Below are positions 1 to 6,394 of a stretch of 10,131 nucleotides of DNA, piece after piece. The notes beneath the pieces were generated by a model. It searched no databases. It worked only from the letters and a program-made list of their open reading frames with translations, and was not told the DNA's origin. The DNA comes from JBMFOH01 sp049969715 [NCBI: bacterium] (lineage in GTDB: Bacteria; DUMJ01), in contig JBMFOH010000044.1 of NCBI GenBank assembly GCA_049969715.1, positions 1 through 10,131 of the forward strand, in the 5' to 3' direction. The position numbers and the translations under genes are program-made. Within the stretch, counting starts at the first letter, position 1. Each line of letters begins with the position of its first letter.

Positions 1-216
1 CCACATCGTCCTAGGCTTCATTTCACCCCTCCAAAAGGGTGGATGAATGATCCAAATGGTTTGGTTTATGTGGATGGTTTTTATCATCTATTCTATCAGT
101 ATCATCCTTTTTCTACTGTTTGGGGACCGATGCATTGGAGACATGCTATAAGCAGAGACTTAATAAATTGGACACACCTTAGAGAAACCCTAGTAATGGT
201 TTATATGGATTATTAG
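1..216 (+). pseudogene. GH32 beta-fructosidase (levanase / sucrose-6-phosphate hydrolase type), N-terminal fragment
   Basis: The frame is open from base 1, so the start lies outside the window, and it ends at TAG 214-216. Residues 1-60 read as the first blade of a GH32 five-bladed propeller. WMNDPNG (residues 14-20) carries the Asp nucleophile, followed by YHLFYQYHP and [17 protein letters not shown]32 enzymes cleave fructosyl bonds in sucrose, sucrose-6-phosphate, levan or inulin. After the W-T-H-L at residues 57-60 (codons to base 180) the expected continuation (P-I-A-L...) is missing. Instead about 11 unrelated residues are read through the antisense of the neighbouring NUDIX gene. Roughly 400 residues, including the acid/base Glu, are absent, so this copy cannot be active. 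The family call is confident; whether the break is a real deletion or an assembly joint is open. Confidence 0.85.
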
Positions 217-622
217 CTTCTGGAGGAATTACTAAATAGTCACCTTTTAAAACCCTCTCTACCAGCCACTTGCACCAAGGCTCTATTGGTTCTTTAAAGT
301 TTTCTATATCTTTTAACGATAAGTAAGCAACTCTATCTACTTCAAACCCATCAGGCTTAGGATTATCACTTAGAGGTCTGCAGAGAAATATAATTCCTAT
401 CCATCCCTTCTCCGGAAGATTCTGAATTCCTATAAGTCCTTTCACTTCAACATCAATATTACTTTCCTCTTTTGTCTCCCTTACAATTGCCTCTTCTGGA
501 TATTCATCTTCTTCTACTGTTCCCCATGGTATACTCCACTGTCCCTCTAAGGGATGGCCCTTTGCCTGCCTTACAAATAAAATCTTATCATCCTTTAGAA
601 GGATACTTCCTACACATATCAC
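179..622 (-). CDS. NUDIX hydrolase
   Basis: A 147-residue protein of normal NUDIX size. NUDIX enzymes hydrolyse nucleoside diphosphates linked to another group, often oxidised nucleotides, nucleotide sugars or ADP-ribose, using Mg2+. The NUDIX box runs from G34 to I56: G34-x5-E40-x7-R48-E49-x2-E52-E53-x-N55-I56. The metal-binding glutamates are present and Asn replaces the usual glycine of EExGU. The N-terminal strand ([19 protein letters not shown]) and the [10 protein letters not shown] segment are typical, with W33 where Gly is common (PGG). The start is GTG at 622, preceded at 8 bases by GAAGGA; no ATG is available in frame. It overlaps the end of the chemoreceptor-glycosyltransferase gene by GTGA. 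The substrate cannot be told. Its stop codon lies exactly at the joint with the GH32 fragment, so the native C-terminus may differ. Confidence 0.88.
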   Translation of the reverse strand: MICVGSILLKDDKILFVRQAKGHPLEGQWSIPWGTVEEDEYPEEAIVRETKEESNIDVEVKGLIGIQNLPEKGWIGIIFLCRPLSDNPKPDGFEVDRVAYLSLKDIENFKEPIEPWCKWLVERVLKGDYLVIPPEANNPYKPLLGFL

Positions 623-2388
623 TTGACTAATCCTTCAATAACTCTTCTTCCAGCTTGTCCATACTCTTTAACCTTTTCTGGACTCTTAATGAAGAACTCT
701 ATTGCATTAGCCAATGCCTTAGTATCACCATAGCTTACTAATCTTCCATTTTCTCCATCCTTTACTAGATATCTAGAACCTATCGTATCAGTTGCAACTA
801 CAGGCTTCCTACTTGCCAAAGCCTCACATATAATCTTGGGAGGAACACCTTCCTTTTCAGATGTAAGGACAACTAGGTCTACAATACTCAAAAGTTTAGG
901 GATATCACTACGATAACCAAGGAAGCGTATTCTATCGCTTAGACCTTCTCTCTTTACAAGTTGCTTCAGCTCATTCTCCAGAGAACCATCACCAACTATA
1001 AGACATAAAAGGTTCCTATATTTAGGGAATAATATCTTCATCCCTTCAATCAAGAATCTATGACCTTTCACAGGCTCAAGTCTAGCTATAACCCCTATCA
1101 CGAATTCATTACTAAGTTCCAACTCGTTTCTTAAGGACTTTTTCTCTGCCTCAGAGATATTAGCCAGTTCTCTATCAAATTTATTCAGGTCTATTTCTAG
1201 ATTATATACACCTACCTGGGTCTCAGCTAACTTATCCTTTAATCTTGTAGCTATCTCCGCCAAATTACTTGCCATATCTACAAGTCTAGTATTAACACTC
1301 ATCTGTTGTTCTGCAGCAGAGGATATCTCCCTAGTTCCCTTGGTTATCTCACGACTAGACCTTACTGTGTTTTCAATCCTATTAGCTATATCCTGGATTC
1401 TATCGGCTATCACTCCGAATGTATTGGTTACCTCTGACAAAGCTCTTTCACCTTCTGCTACCTGACGATTACTAGAAGAGATAACTGCAATTGCCTTAGA
1501 CATCCTTTCAGAAAGTTCATTTATCATATTCTTGATCTCTTTGAGAAGGTCTTGAGTCTGATATGAAAGTTGTCTTACCTCGTTTGCCACTACAGCAAAG
1601 CCCCTACCATGTTCACCAGCATGGGCTGCTTCAATAGCAGCATTTAAAGCAAGAAGGTTTGTTTGTTCAGCTATACTAGAGATAACTCCTACTATCTTTC
1701 CTATCTCGTCTGTTACCCTATTGAGCTCATTTATCATTACCGCAGTCTGATCAGCTGCCTGCATAATCTCTTTCATCTGGTTTTCCATGCTATCTATCTT
1801 AGAGATTCCTTCTTGAACCAGTGTCTCGACACTTCTTGCTCCTTGATTTATCTCTTCAATATTCGAATTTAAACTATCTGTTTCTTTCGTAAGATTTTGA
1901 AGGGCAGCATTCACCTCTTCCATTGTATCTGAAGTCTCCCTAATAGTCTCGTTCAACTGCCTACTTGAGTTAAGAGTTTTCTCAGAGAGAGAATCTAATT
2001 CTTTTATAAGCTTATCTGTATTCTCTCTTAGAGAATTAAATACAGAAGAGACCTTGCTAATTATCCCATCTTCTTTCTCAGAGAGAGTCTCTCTAAAACC
2101 ACCTGAAGCTATCTTCTCAAGTTTATTTGCAAATTCTCTAAATCTTTTAACAAGTTCTCCTTCTTCTCTATAGAGCTCAGGCAAATTATAGAGAGGTCTT
2201 AAAAGGGCTCTAACAATTAAAATAGAAACGAGAAAGGCTCCTAAAACTATAGGTATCGAGACTACAAGATTTGTAATAAATCTTGGTAAAAGGAAAATAA
2301 ATAAAAATAAAACAGAAAGGACTATAACAAAATTTCTGTTTATCCTTACTAATAACTCATGTAAGGCATTCTCTTCTAACCTTCTCAT
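619..2388 (-). CDS. Fusion: membrane methyl-accepting chemotaxis protein joined to the C-terminal half of a GT4-type glycosyltransferase
   Basis: 589 residues. Two hydrophobic segments (about 19-36 and 40-60) form a membrane hairpin with almost no external loop, so there is no periplasmic sensor domain. A HAMP-like region (about 60-125, with RPL at 64-66) leads into an MCP signalling hairpin. Its tip is [15 protein letters not shown] (241-255) plus [14 protein letters not shown] (261-274), the CheA/CheW contact region. The descending arm ends near 388, about 18 heptads past the tip, so the MCP part looks complete. From about 391 the sequence is the nucleotide-sugar-binding half of a GT-B enzyme: [23 protein letters not shown] (R436, K441), VGDGS, then [13 protein letters not shown]. 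The acceptor-binding half is absent and the C-terminus stops early at AGRR. The acidic pair E513/E522 is spaced by 8 residues rather than the usual 7. The ATG at 2388 has no Shine-Dalgarno. Either a ligand-sensing fusion or a rearrangement product. Confidence 0.85.
   Translation of the reverse strand: MRRLEENALHELLVRINRNFVIVLSVLFLFIFLLPRFITNLVVSIPIVLGAFLVSILIVRALLRPLYNLPELYREEGELVKRFREFANKLEKIASGGFRETLSEKEDGIISKVSSVFNSLRENTDKLIKELDSLSEKTLNSSRQLNETIRETSDTMEEVNAALQNLTKETDSLNSNIEEINQGARSVETLVQEGISKIDSMENQMKEIMQAADQTAVMINELNRVTDEIGKIVGVISSIAEQTNLLALNAAIEAAHAGEHGRGFAVVANEVRQLSYQTQDLLKEIKNMINELSERMSKAIAVISSSNRQVAEGERALSEVTNTFGVIADRIQDIANRIENTVRSSREITKGTREISSAAEQQMSVNTRLVDMASNLAEIATRLKDKLAETQVGVYNLEIDLNKFDRELANISEAEKKSLRNELELSNEFVIGVIARLEPVKGHRFLIEGMKILFPKYRNLLCLIVGDGSLENELKQLVKREGLSDRIRFLGYRSDIPKLLSIVDLVVLTSEKEGVPPKIICEALASRKPVVATDTIGSRYLVKDGENGRLVSYGDTKALANAIEFFIKSPEKVKEYGQAGRRVIEGLVK
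631..636 (-). promoter_or_regulatory. Ribosome binding site of the NUDIX gene
   Basis: On the minus strand this reads GAAGGA, 8 bases before GTG 622-620. It lies inside the end of the upstream gene. It supports the GTG start, since the frame is closed a few codons upstream and offers no ATG. Confidence 0.5.
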
Positions 2389-2403
2389 ACAAAGACTAAT
2401 TTT

Positions 2404-2432
2404 ACTATAACTCTACTATAAATACAAGACAA
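2404..2432 (-). promoter_or_regulatory. Candidate sigma-70 promoter for the chemoreceptor fusion gene
   Basis: On the minus strand, TTGTCT (2432-2427) is followed after 17 bases by TATAGT (2409-2404), matching the consensus at 4/6 and 5/6. Transcription would start near 2397, only about 10 bases before ATG 2388. That fits the lack of a Shine-Dalgarno and suggests a very short leader. It lies in the 56-base gap after parB. Read by eye only. Confidence 0.45.
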
Positions 2433-2444
2433 ATCATAGAAAAA

Positions 2445-3257
2445 CTATTCCAAGAACCTTCCTGTAATCTTTTCTAACTCCTCTAGACTTCTATATTCTA
2501 TGACAATCTTTCCCTTTTCTGGAGATCTTGGACGAATCCTCACCTTAGTCTCTAAATATGCCTGGAGTTTGTCTTCAATAGCCTTTATTTCAGGTATCTT
2601 ACCTATCCTATTATTTCTCCTTACTAACTCTTCAGTTTCTCTCACTGAAAGTTTCTCATCTATAATCTTCTGTGTTAGTTCTTTCTGAAGTAACTGCTCA
2701 TCAATCCCTAACAGAGCCCTAGCATGTCCATAAGTCAAATCCCCACTCTTTAACCTTTCTTGTACTTCCAAAGGAAGTTTTAATAGTCTCAACAGATTAG
2801 TTATTTCCGACCTACTTATGCCTAATCTTTCTGCCAATTCCTCATGCGTTACCCCATATCTTTCTATATAACCCTGAAAGGCATTAGCCTTATCTATAGG
2901 ATTTAGGTCTTCTCTTTGTATATTTTCTATAAGCGATATCTCATATGCTTCTCGTTCATTTACCTCTAATAGTATAGCAGGTAGTTTCTTAAGCCCTAAC
3001 AATCTCGCAGCTAGATATCTTCTCTCACCTGCAACTATCTCAAATCCATTATCTCTTGATCTTACCAGGATTGGCTGTAGTATACCTTTTTGCCTTATTG
3101 AATCTGCTAATTTTTCTATAGCCTGTTTATCTATAGTTTCTCTTGGCTGATTAGAATTTTGGTATATTCTTTCAATTTCAATCTCCTGAATTGTCCCTTC
3201 TTCCCTTGAAGGTATCAAGGCAGATAGCCCTCTCCCCAATCTCTTCTCACTGTTCAA
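2445..3257 (-). CDS. parB: Chromosome-partitioning protein ParB (Spo0J family)
   Basis: 270 residues, a usual size for chromosomal ParB. It opens with the RLGRGLSALIP signature (6-16), the ParA-contacting N-terminal region. The CTP-binding/ParB box follows, with the GERR motif at 77-80 and ENIQRE at 111-116. A helix-turn-helix about 138-160 (THEELAERLGISRSEI) reads parS, and a C-terminal dimerisation domain ends in LEKITGRFLE. ParB loads at parS, spreads as a CTP-dependent clamp and stimulates ParA to segregate origins. The listed start is TTG 3257-3255, inside the last codons of parA (11-base overlap). A stop lies just upstream in this frame, and a second TTG at 3239-3237 is the only other nearby choice. 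No strong Shine-Dalgarno favours either, so translational coupling to parA is likely. Confidence 0.95.
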   Translation of the reverse strand: MNSEKRLGRGLSALIPSREEGTIQEIEIERIYQNSNQPRETIDKQAIEKLADSIRQKGILQPILVRSRDNGFEIVAGERRYLAARLLGLKKLPAILLEVNEREAYEISLIENIQREDLNPIDKANAFQGYIERYGVTHEELAERLGISRSEITNLLRLLKLPLEVQERLKSGDLTYGHARALLGIDEQLLQKELTQKIIDEKLSVRETEELVRRNNRIGKIPEIKAIEDKLQAYLETKVRIRPRSPEKGKIVIEYRSLEELEKITGRFLE

Positions 3258-4023
3258 TCATTATCAACTCTTTTGCTAGTTCCCTATAGGCAATAGCCCC
3301 CGAAGAATTATCAGCATACTCGAGTATAGATTTTGAAAAACTAGGAGCCTCACTTAATCTAACATTTCTAGGAATTACTGTGTTAAATACCTTATCCTTG
3401 AAGAATCTTCTTGCGTCTTCTAATACCTGTTGAGCCAGGATAGTTCGGTTATACATAGTTAAAAGTACACCAAGGACATCTAAATGAGGATTCAGATTCT
3501 TCTTCACTAATTCGATGCTCTTTAATAACTGAGAGATACCTTCTAAGGCGTAGTATTCACACTGTAAAGGGATAAGTATATATTGCGAGGCAGACAATGC
3601 ATTTACAGTGAGGAGACCTAAAGATGGAGGACAATCAATAAGGACATAATCATACTCATTAGTTATTGAATCTAAAACCCTCTTAAGTCTTAACTCTCTT
3701 AAAAATGTTGATACCAATTCTATCTCTGCTCCAGCCAGATCTAAATTAGAGGGAATAAGATCGATATTATCTCTCACTGACCTATCACCATTCCTTAAAG
3801 GATATATAACATCTCTTGTAGATATCTCATATACTAATGCCTCATAGAGACTTGGCTTTAAGTTTCTCTCCTCGCTCACCCCACTAGTAGTATTTCCCTG
3901 AGGGTCATTATCTACAAGGAGTACCTTCTTACCATATTCTGCTAAGGCAAACCCCAAATTTATTACTGTAGTAGTCTTCCCTACGCCACCTTTTTGGTTA
4001 GCAACAGCCATTACCTTTCCCAT
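3247..4023 (-). CDS. parA: Chromosome-partitioning ATPase ParA (Soj family)
   Basis: 258 residues from ATG 4023. Deviant Walker A is KGGVGKTT (residues 11-18), the A' motif is DNDPQGN (38-44), and Walker B is VLIDCPPSLG (127-136). There is no N-terminal DNA-binding domain, so it is the short chromosomal Soj type. It cycles between ATP-bound, nucleoid-bound dimers and a ParB-released state, driving origin segregation. An in-frame ATG exists at 4035, but its start would abut the parS palindrome with no ribosome site. ATG 4023 has GGAG six bases upstream and gives the classic start MGKVMAVANQKGG. Its 3' end overlaps parB by 11 bases. Expression is probably autoregulated through parS in the leader (inference). 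Confidence 0.95.
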   Translation of the reverse strand: MGKVMAVANQKGGVGKTTTVINLGFALAEYGKKVLLVDNDPQGNTTSGVSEERNLKPSLYEALVYEISTRDVIYPLRNGDRSVRDNIDLIPSNLDLAGAEIELVSTFLRELRLKRVLDSITNEYDYVLIDCPPSLGLLTVNALSASQYILIPLQCEYYALEGISQLLKSIELVKKNLNPHLDVLGVLLTMYNRTILAQQVLEDARRFFKDKVFNTVIPRNVRLSEAPSFSKSILEYADNSSGAIAYRELAKELIMIEQ

Positions 4024-4029
4024 GCCTTT

Positions 4030-4033
4030 CTCC
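4030..4033 (-). promoter_or_regulatory. Ribosome binding site deciding the parA start
   Basis: On the minus strand GGAG is followed by six bases and then ATG 4023-4021. Choosing this start instead of ATG 4035 removes four residues and leaves parS wholly in the untranslated leader. Confidence 0.6.
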
Positions 4034-4035
4034 AT

Positions 4036-4051
4036 TGTTTCACGTGAAACA
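4036..4051. promoter_or_regulatory. parS centromere site
   Basis: TGTTTCACGTGAAACA is a perfect 16-bp palindrome and matches the bacterial chromosomal parS consensus TGTTNCACGTGAAACA. It sits 12 bases before the chosen parA start and downstream of the candidate parA -10, so ParB bound here could also repress parAB. It is the only copy seen in the window. Confidence 0.95.
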
Positions 4052-4065
4052 TTTTCATCTGGGAT

Positions 4066-4074
4066 ATTATAACA
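4066..4074 (-). promoter_or_regulatory. Candidate extended -10 promoter of parAB
   Basis: On the minus strand this reads TGTTATAAT, a perfect TATAAT with the TGn extension. No good -35 hexamer is present at 16-18 bases. A start near 4059 would put parS (4036-4051) within the first 25 transcribed bases. Read by eye only. Confidence 0.45.
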
Positions 4075-4099
4075 TATAAAACAATATTTATTCGATTAT

Positions 4100-4114
4100 C
4101 ATAGAAATTCTATG
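4100..4114. repeat. Perfect inverted repeat, 7-1-7, operator-like
   Basis: CATAGAA, one A, then TTCTATG. The two 7-base arms are exact reverse complements. It lies between the divergent parA and hemerythrin genes, upstream of both candidate promoters. The 7-1-7 layout is that of Fur/PerR-type operators, but the bases are not a Fur or PerR consensus, so the regulator is unknown. Confidence 0.55.
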
Positions 4115-4116
4115 GA

Positions 4117-4139
4117 TTGATATTTTATAATAATATCAA
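4117..4139. repeat. Inverted repeat TTGATATT/AATATCAA over the hemerythrin promoter region
   Basis: Arms 4117-4124 and 4132-4139 are perfect 8-base reverse complements around a 7-base AT spacer that includes TATAAT (4126-4131). The left arm also begins with TTGATA, a fair -35, with ACTAAT 17 bases on (4140-4145) as a weak -10. The site could be an operator over the promoter of the hemerythrin gene, or simply AT-rich symmetry. Confidence 0.4.
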
Positions 4140-4155
4140 ACTAATAAAGATTATC

Positions 4156-4164
4156 AGGAGGAGG
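4156..4164 (+). promoter_or_regulatory. Strong ribosome binding site of the hemerythrin gene
   Basis: AGGAGGAGG lies 3 bases before ATG 4168 as a full run, so its left part has ideal spacing. It fixes the start at 4168 over the longer frame beginning TTG 4117. Confidence 0.75.
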
Positions 4165-4167
4165 AAT

Positions 4168-4570
4168 ATGGCTATAAACTGGAATAAAAATCTAGAGACC
4201 GGGATACCAACTATTGATTCTCAGCATAAAGAATTGTTTAAGAGGATAAATGAGGTGTTAGATTTTTCTAATAAGAGTAGAGAAACTATTAATGAGACAG
4301 TTAGATTTTTACAGAGTTATATAGTGAATCATTTTGGTACTGAGGAGAGGCTTATGAGTAGAGCAAATTACCCCGAATACTCTGTTCACAAAAATGAACA
4401 TGAAAGGTATACTAAGGAATTCAATGCCTTGAAGGACAAGATAGAAAAGGAAGGAATAGGGGTTAGCATATCAGTACAGATGAATCATCTATTGATTGAT
4501 TGATTGGTGGATAAATCACATAAATAAAGTAGATAGAAAGATGGCCGAGTTCATAAAGGATAAGATATAA
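4168..4570 (+). CDS. Bacteriohemerythrin, frame broken by a 4-base tandem repeat (off or phase-variable)
   Basis: Bacteriohemerythrins are small cytoplasmic four-helix proteins that bind O2 (or sense it) at a di-iron centre. From ATG 4168 the frame gives 111 residues with ligands H20, H55, E59 (HxxxE), H74 and H78, then stops at TGA 4501-4503. The tract (ATTG)4 at 4491-4506 causes this. Removing one unit restores W-W-I-N-H-I-N-K-V-D and a normal end at TAA 4568-4570. That makes 132 residues, the usual family length, with the last ligands H116 and D121. As written, the product lacks helix 4's two iron ligands and should not form a normal di-iron site. Either slipped-strand switching, a recent mutation, or a read/assembly error. 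A strong AGGAGG precedes it, and the arginase-like gene follows 12 bases after the restored stop, suggesting one operon. Confidence 0.85.
4491..4506 (+). repeat. Tetranucleotide tract (ATTG)4 inside the hemerythrin gene
   Basis: Four perfect ATTG units in tandem. Three units put the downstream coding sequence in frame with the start; four bring TGA 4501-4503 into frame. Units of 4 bases shift frame at each gain or loss, the layout of known slipped-strand phase-variable genes, although four copies is short. Confidence 0.9.
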
Positions 4571-4582
4571 ACAATTAAGGGG

Positions 4583-5260
4583 ATGGTAAATAATATTCCA
4601 CTCATTATACATTTTGATGACACATACTTTTACCAGCCTAGGTTAAGAAGACTATGCAATGAAATAGACCTAAGAGGTATAAGGGGGATAAGATACCTAT
4701 GTCCTATAGAAAGGCTGGAAGAATTGGACTCAAGGATTTCCTCTTTTAGAGGTTCTTTAGTATTCATAGGAAGTGGTGACTTTCATTATATAACCTATTT
4801 ATTTCTGAAACGCATTAAGGACTTATTTAACCTGGTGTTAATAGATAAACATCTCGATATTAAGAAAACATTTGGCGATTTCATCAGTTGTGGCTCGTGG
4901 GTGAATGAGGCGCTTAAGCTAAAAAATCTAAAAGAAATCTTATACATAGGGTCCCAGGAGGGGGACGAATTCTGGAGGCTTAAATCTCTAACAAGAGAAA
5001 GAACCCCTATATACATAAGTATAGATAAGGATATATTAGACCCCTCTTCTCTAGAGACCAATTGGGATCATGGGAACCTTACAGTTAGTTACCTTTTAGA
5101 TATTATCTCCTCTATACCTAAGGAGATAATTATAGGAGCTGACATATGTGGAGAACCAAGACTTGAACCTTTTAGCTCTAATATAGAAAGGAGCGAAGAG
5201 ATAAATCTTAAGATCCTTAATGCTCTTACTGCTCTAGAGGATAGAGAGATATCTGCCTGA
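4583..5260 (+). CDS. Arginase/agmatinase-superfamily (ureohydrolase fold) protein, short form
   Basis: 225 residues, clearly shorter than the roughly 290-320 of arginases and agmatinases. The dinuclear-metal motifs are recognisable: GSGDFH (63-68) for GGDHS, with His68; LIDKHLD (86-92) for DAHxD, with D88, H90 and D92; and ISIDKDILDP (145-154) for SxDxDxxDP, with D148 and D150. The segment GADICGEP (185-192) takes the place of the region with the substrate-guanidinium-binding Glu. The metal site thus looks intact, but the substrate pocket differs and arginine or agmatine should not be assumed. Other members act on formiminoglutamate, guanidino acids or acetyl-lysines (a looser relation). ATG 4583 directly abuts AAGGGG, a poor spacing, so translation may depend on the hemerythrin gene, whose restored stop is 12 bases upstream in the same frame. 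The 3' end overlaps the convergent URO-D-like gene by 27 bases. Confidence 0.8.
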   Translation: MVNNIPLIIHFDDTYFYQPRLRRLCNEIDLRGIRGIRYLCPIERLEELDSRISSFRGSLVFIGSGDFHYITYLFLKRIKDLFNLVLIDKHLDIKKTFGDFISCGSWVNEALKLKNLKEILYIGSQEGDEFWRLKSLTRERTPIYISIDKDILDPSSLETNWDHGNLTVSYLLDIISSIPKEIIIGADICGEPRLEPFSSNIERSEEINLKILNALTALEDREISA

Positions 5261-6394
5261 ATAGTTCCTTATCCAGCCAGTAAGTTTAGCCAGAAGTCTT
5301 GTATATTCTATAAAGTTCTGCCAGGATATATCTGGTGGAACCCCATGGTCACAGCTGGGTATGTATCCTCCATCCTCTAATAGAGGAGGAACAACCCTCA
5401 TAACTTCTTCCTCCATAACCTTTCCTCCTTTAGCTATAGCTCTTTTGTCTATGCCACCAATATAAGCCATTCTTTTACCGAATCTTTTCCTAAATTCTAC
5501 TATGTCATTTCCTGCAGCTACTTCTATTGGAGTGGTACAGTTAATCCCAAGTTCTATCCATAATGGAATTAGTTCACCTATATATCCATCAGAATCTATA
5601 GAAATCATCGGACATCCGCTCTTTTTGAGCTCAGGAACCCATTTTTCACATGCAGGAAATAGATATTCTCTTACCATCTTAGGAGATATCATACTGTGGG
5701 CTTTGTAAGCCATATCTTCTGAGAATACTACATAGTCTAGCGTTACTCTTTCTAGGATTGGTTTTAATACTTCTAAAACAAAATTAGCCCAAAAATCAAC
5801 CATCTCGTGGACAAAGTCTGGCTTTTCTATCATAAAGATACATAAGTTTTCTAGCCCACACCACTCTCTTAATTGCCAGAAGGGTCCATTTATACCTAGA
5901 CTTAAGACATAATCTCTATTCTGTAACGCTTTACACCTCTTTTCAAAATCCTCAGGAAATCTCCCTGAAGTCTTTGGGTTATAGCGTTTTTTCATCTCTT
6001 CCCAGTCCGAATATGTCTCTACTGGAAACTTATACCATTTCCTAGTTACAAAGTCCTTTGCCTCTCTTAGATAGGTATAGTCATACTGGTCTGATATTTC
6101 TACTATTGCTCCCATCCAGTCCTGGACTATGTAGTGCCCATCTTTATGTTCTAGTATTTTTTCTTCAAACTGTGGTATCATCTTAAATGAGACTCCAAGG
6201 TCTACTCTAGGTTTTGTTCTTTCTTCCTCTATACCAAGTATTTCTAATAAGGCAGAATAATAATTTTTCCCCTCTGGCAAGCCTTCTTCTCTCCATCTCT
6301 TCAGGGTTGATTCTCTTGGTCCCCCTGGCATTAGAGGAACCTTATCTGTCTTTCCAAAAGTTAGAGCCTCTATGAATCTCTCTCTAGGTGTCAT
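5234..6394 (-). CDS. Uroporphyrinogen decarboxylase (URO-D) superfamily protein, not HemE
   Basis: 386 residues, a TIM barrel. It begins MTPRERFIEALTFGKTDKVP, the usual opening of URO-D-superfamily proteins found outside haem synthesis, and has GGYIPSCDHGVPPDISWQN at 342-360. The HemE signature (RQAGRYLPEY) is absent and MPGGPREST (22-30) stands there, so HemE is unlikely. In MtaA/MtbA-type methyltransferases zinc is held by H-x-C and a later Cys; here the H-x-C site appears as D267-S-D269-G, while Cys348 sits near the later position. The chemistry is therefore unknown: methyl transfer, decarboxylation or something else. It is the last gene seen in the sugar operon, with AGGAGG upstream. Its start overlaps the oxidoreductase stop by ATGA, so the two are likely translationally coupled. 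It should be cytoplasmic, as no signal peptide is seen. Confidence 0.85.
   Translation of the reverse strand: MTPRERFIEALTFGKTDKVPLMPGGPRESTLKRWREEGLPEGKNYYSALLEILGIEEERTKPRVDLGVSFKMIPQFEEKILEHKDGHYIVQDWMGAIVEISDQYDYTYLREAKDFVTRKWYKFPVETYSDWEEMKKRYNPKTSGRFPEDFEKRCKALQNRDYVLSLGINGPFWQLREWCGLENLCIFMIEKPDFVHEMVDFWANFVLEVLKPILERVTLDYVVFSEDMAYKAHSMISPKMVREYLFPACEKWVPELKKSGCPMISIDSDGYIGELIPLWIELGINCTTPIEVAAGNDIVEFRKRFGKRMAYIGGIDKRAIAKGGKVMEEEVMRVVPPLLEDGGYIPSCDHGVPPDISWQNFIEYTRLLAKLTGWIRNYSGRYLSIL

Noticed and set aside
1663-1872. Open frame of 69 codons on the + strand
   Set aside because: It lies wholly antisense to the well-conserved MCP signalling domain and its translation is Cys/Tyr/Leu-rich with no recognisable domain. 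The other antisense frames at 2500-2688, 4795-5061, 5502-5708 and 7372-7629 were dismissed for the same reason.
1977-2100. Two similar CTCAGAGAGAG stretches in the chemoreceptor gene
   Set aside because: Both encode L-S-E-K in coiled-coil sequence, which explains the similarity; no longer repeat is present.
4024-4035. parA start at ATG 4035
   Set aside because: No ribosome site is possible because parS abuts it, and ATG 4023 has GGAG at good spacing and the usual ParA N-terminus.
4117-4139. FNR/CRP-type box (TTGAT...ATCAA)
   Set aside because: The half-sites match TTGAT and ATCAA but are 13 bases apart; an FNR box needs a 4-base gap.
4117-4167. Longer hemerythrin start at TTG 4117 (MIFYNNIKL...)
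   Set aside because: The added residues are not part of the family, and AGGAGGAGG directly precedes ATG 4168, where the family sequence MAINW begins.
5234-5260. Bidirectional terminator between the convergent genes
   Set aside because: The genes overlap by 27 bases and I see no GC-rich hairpin followed by a T run on either strand.
5234-6394. HemE uroporphyrinogen decarboxylase
   Set aside because: The substrate-binding RQAGRYLPEY-like motif is absent and the context is a sugar operon, not haem synthesis.
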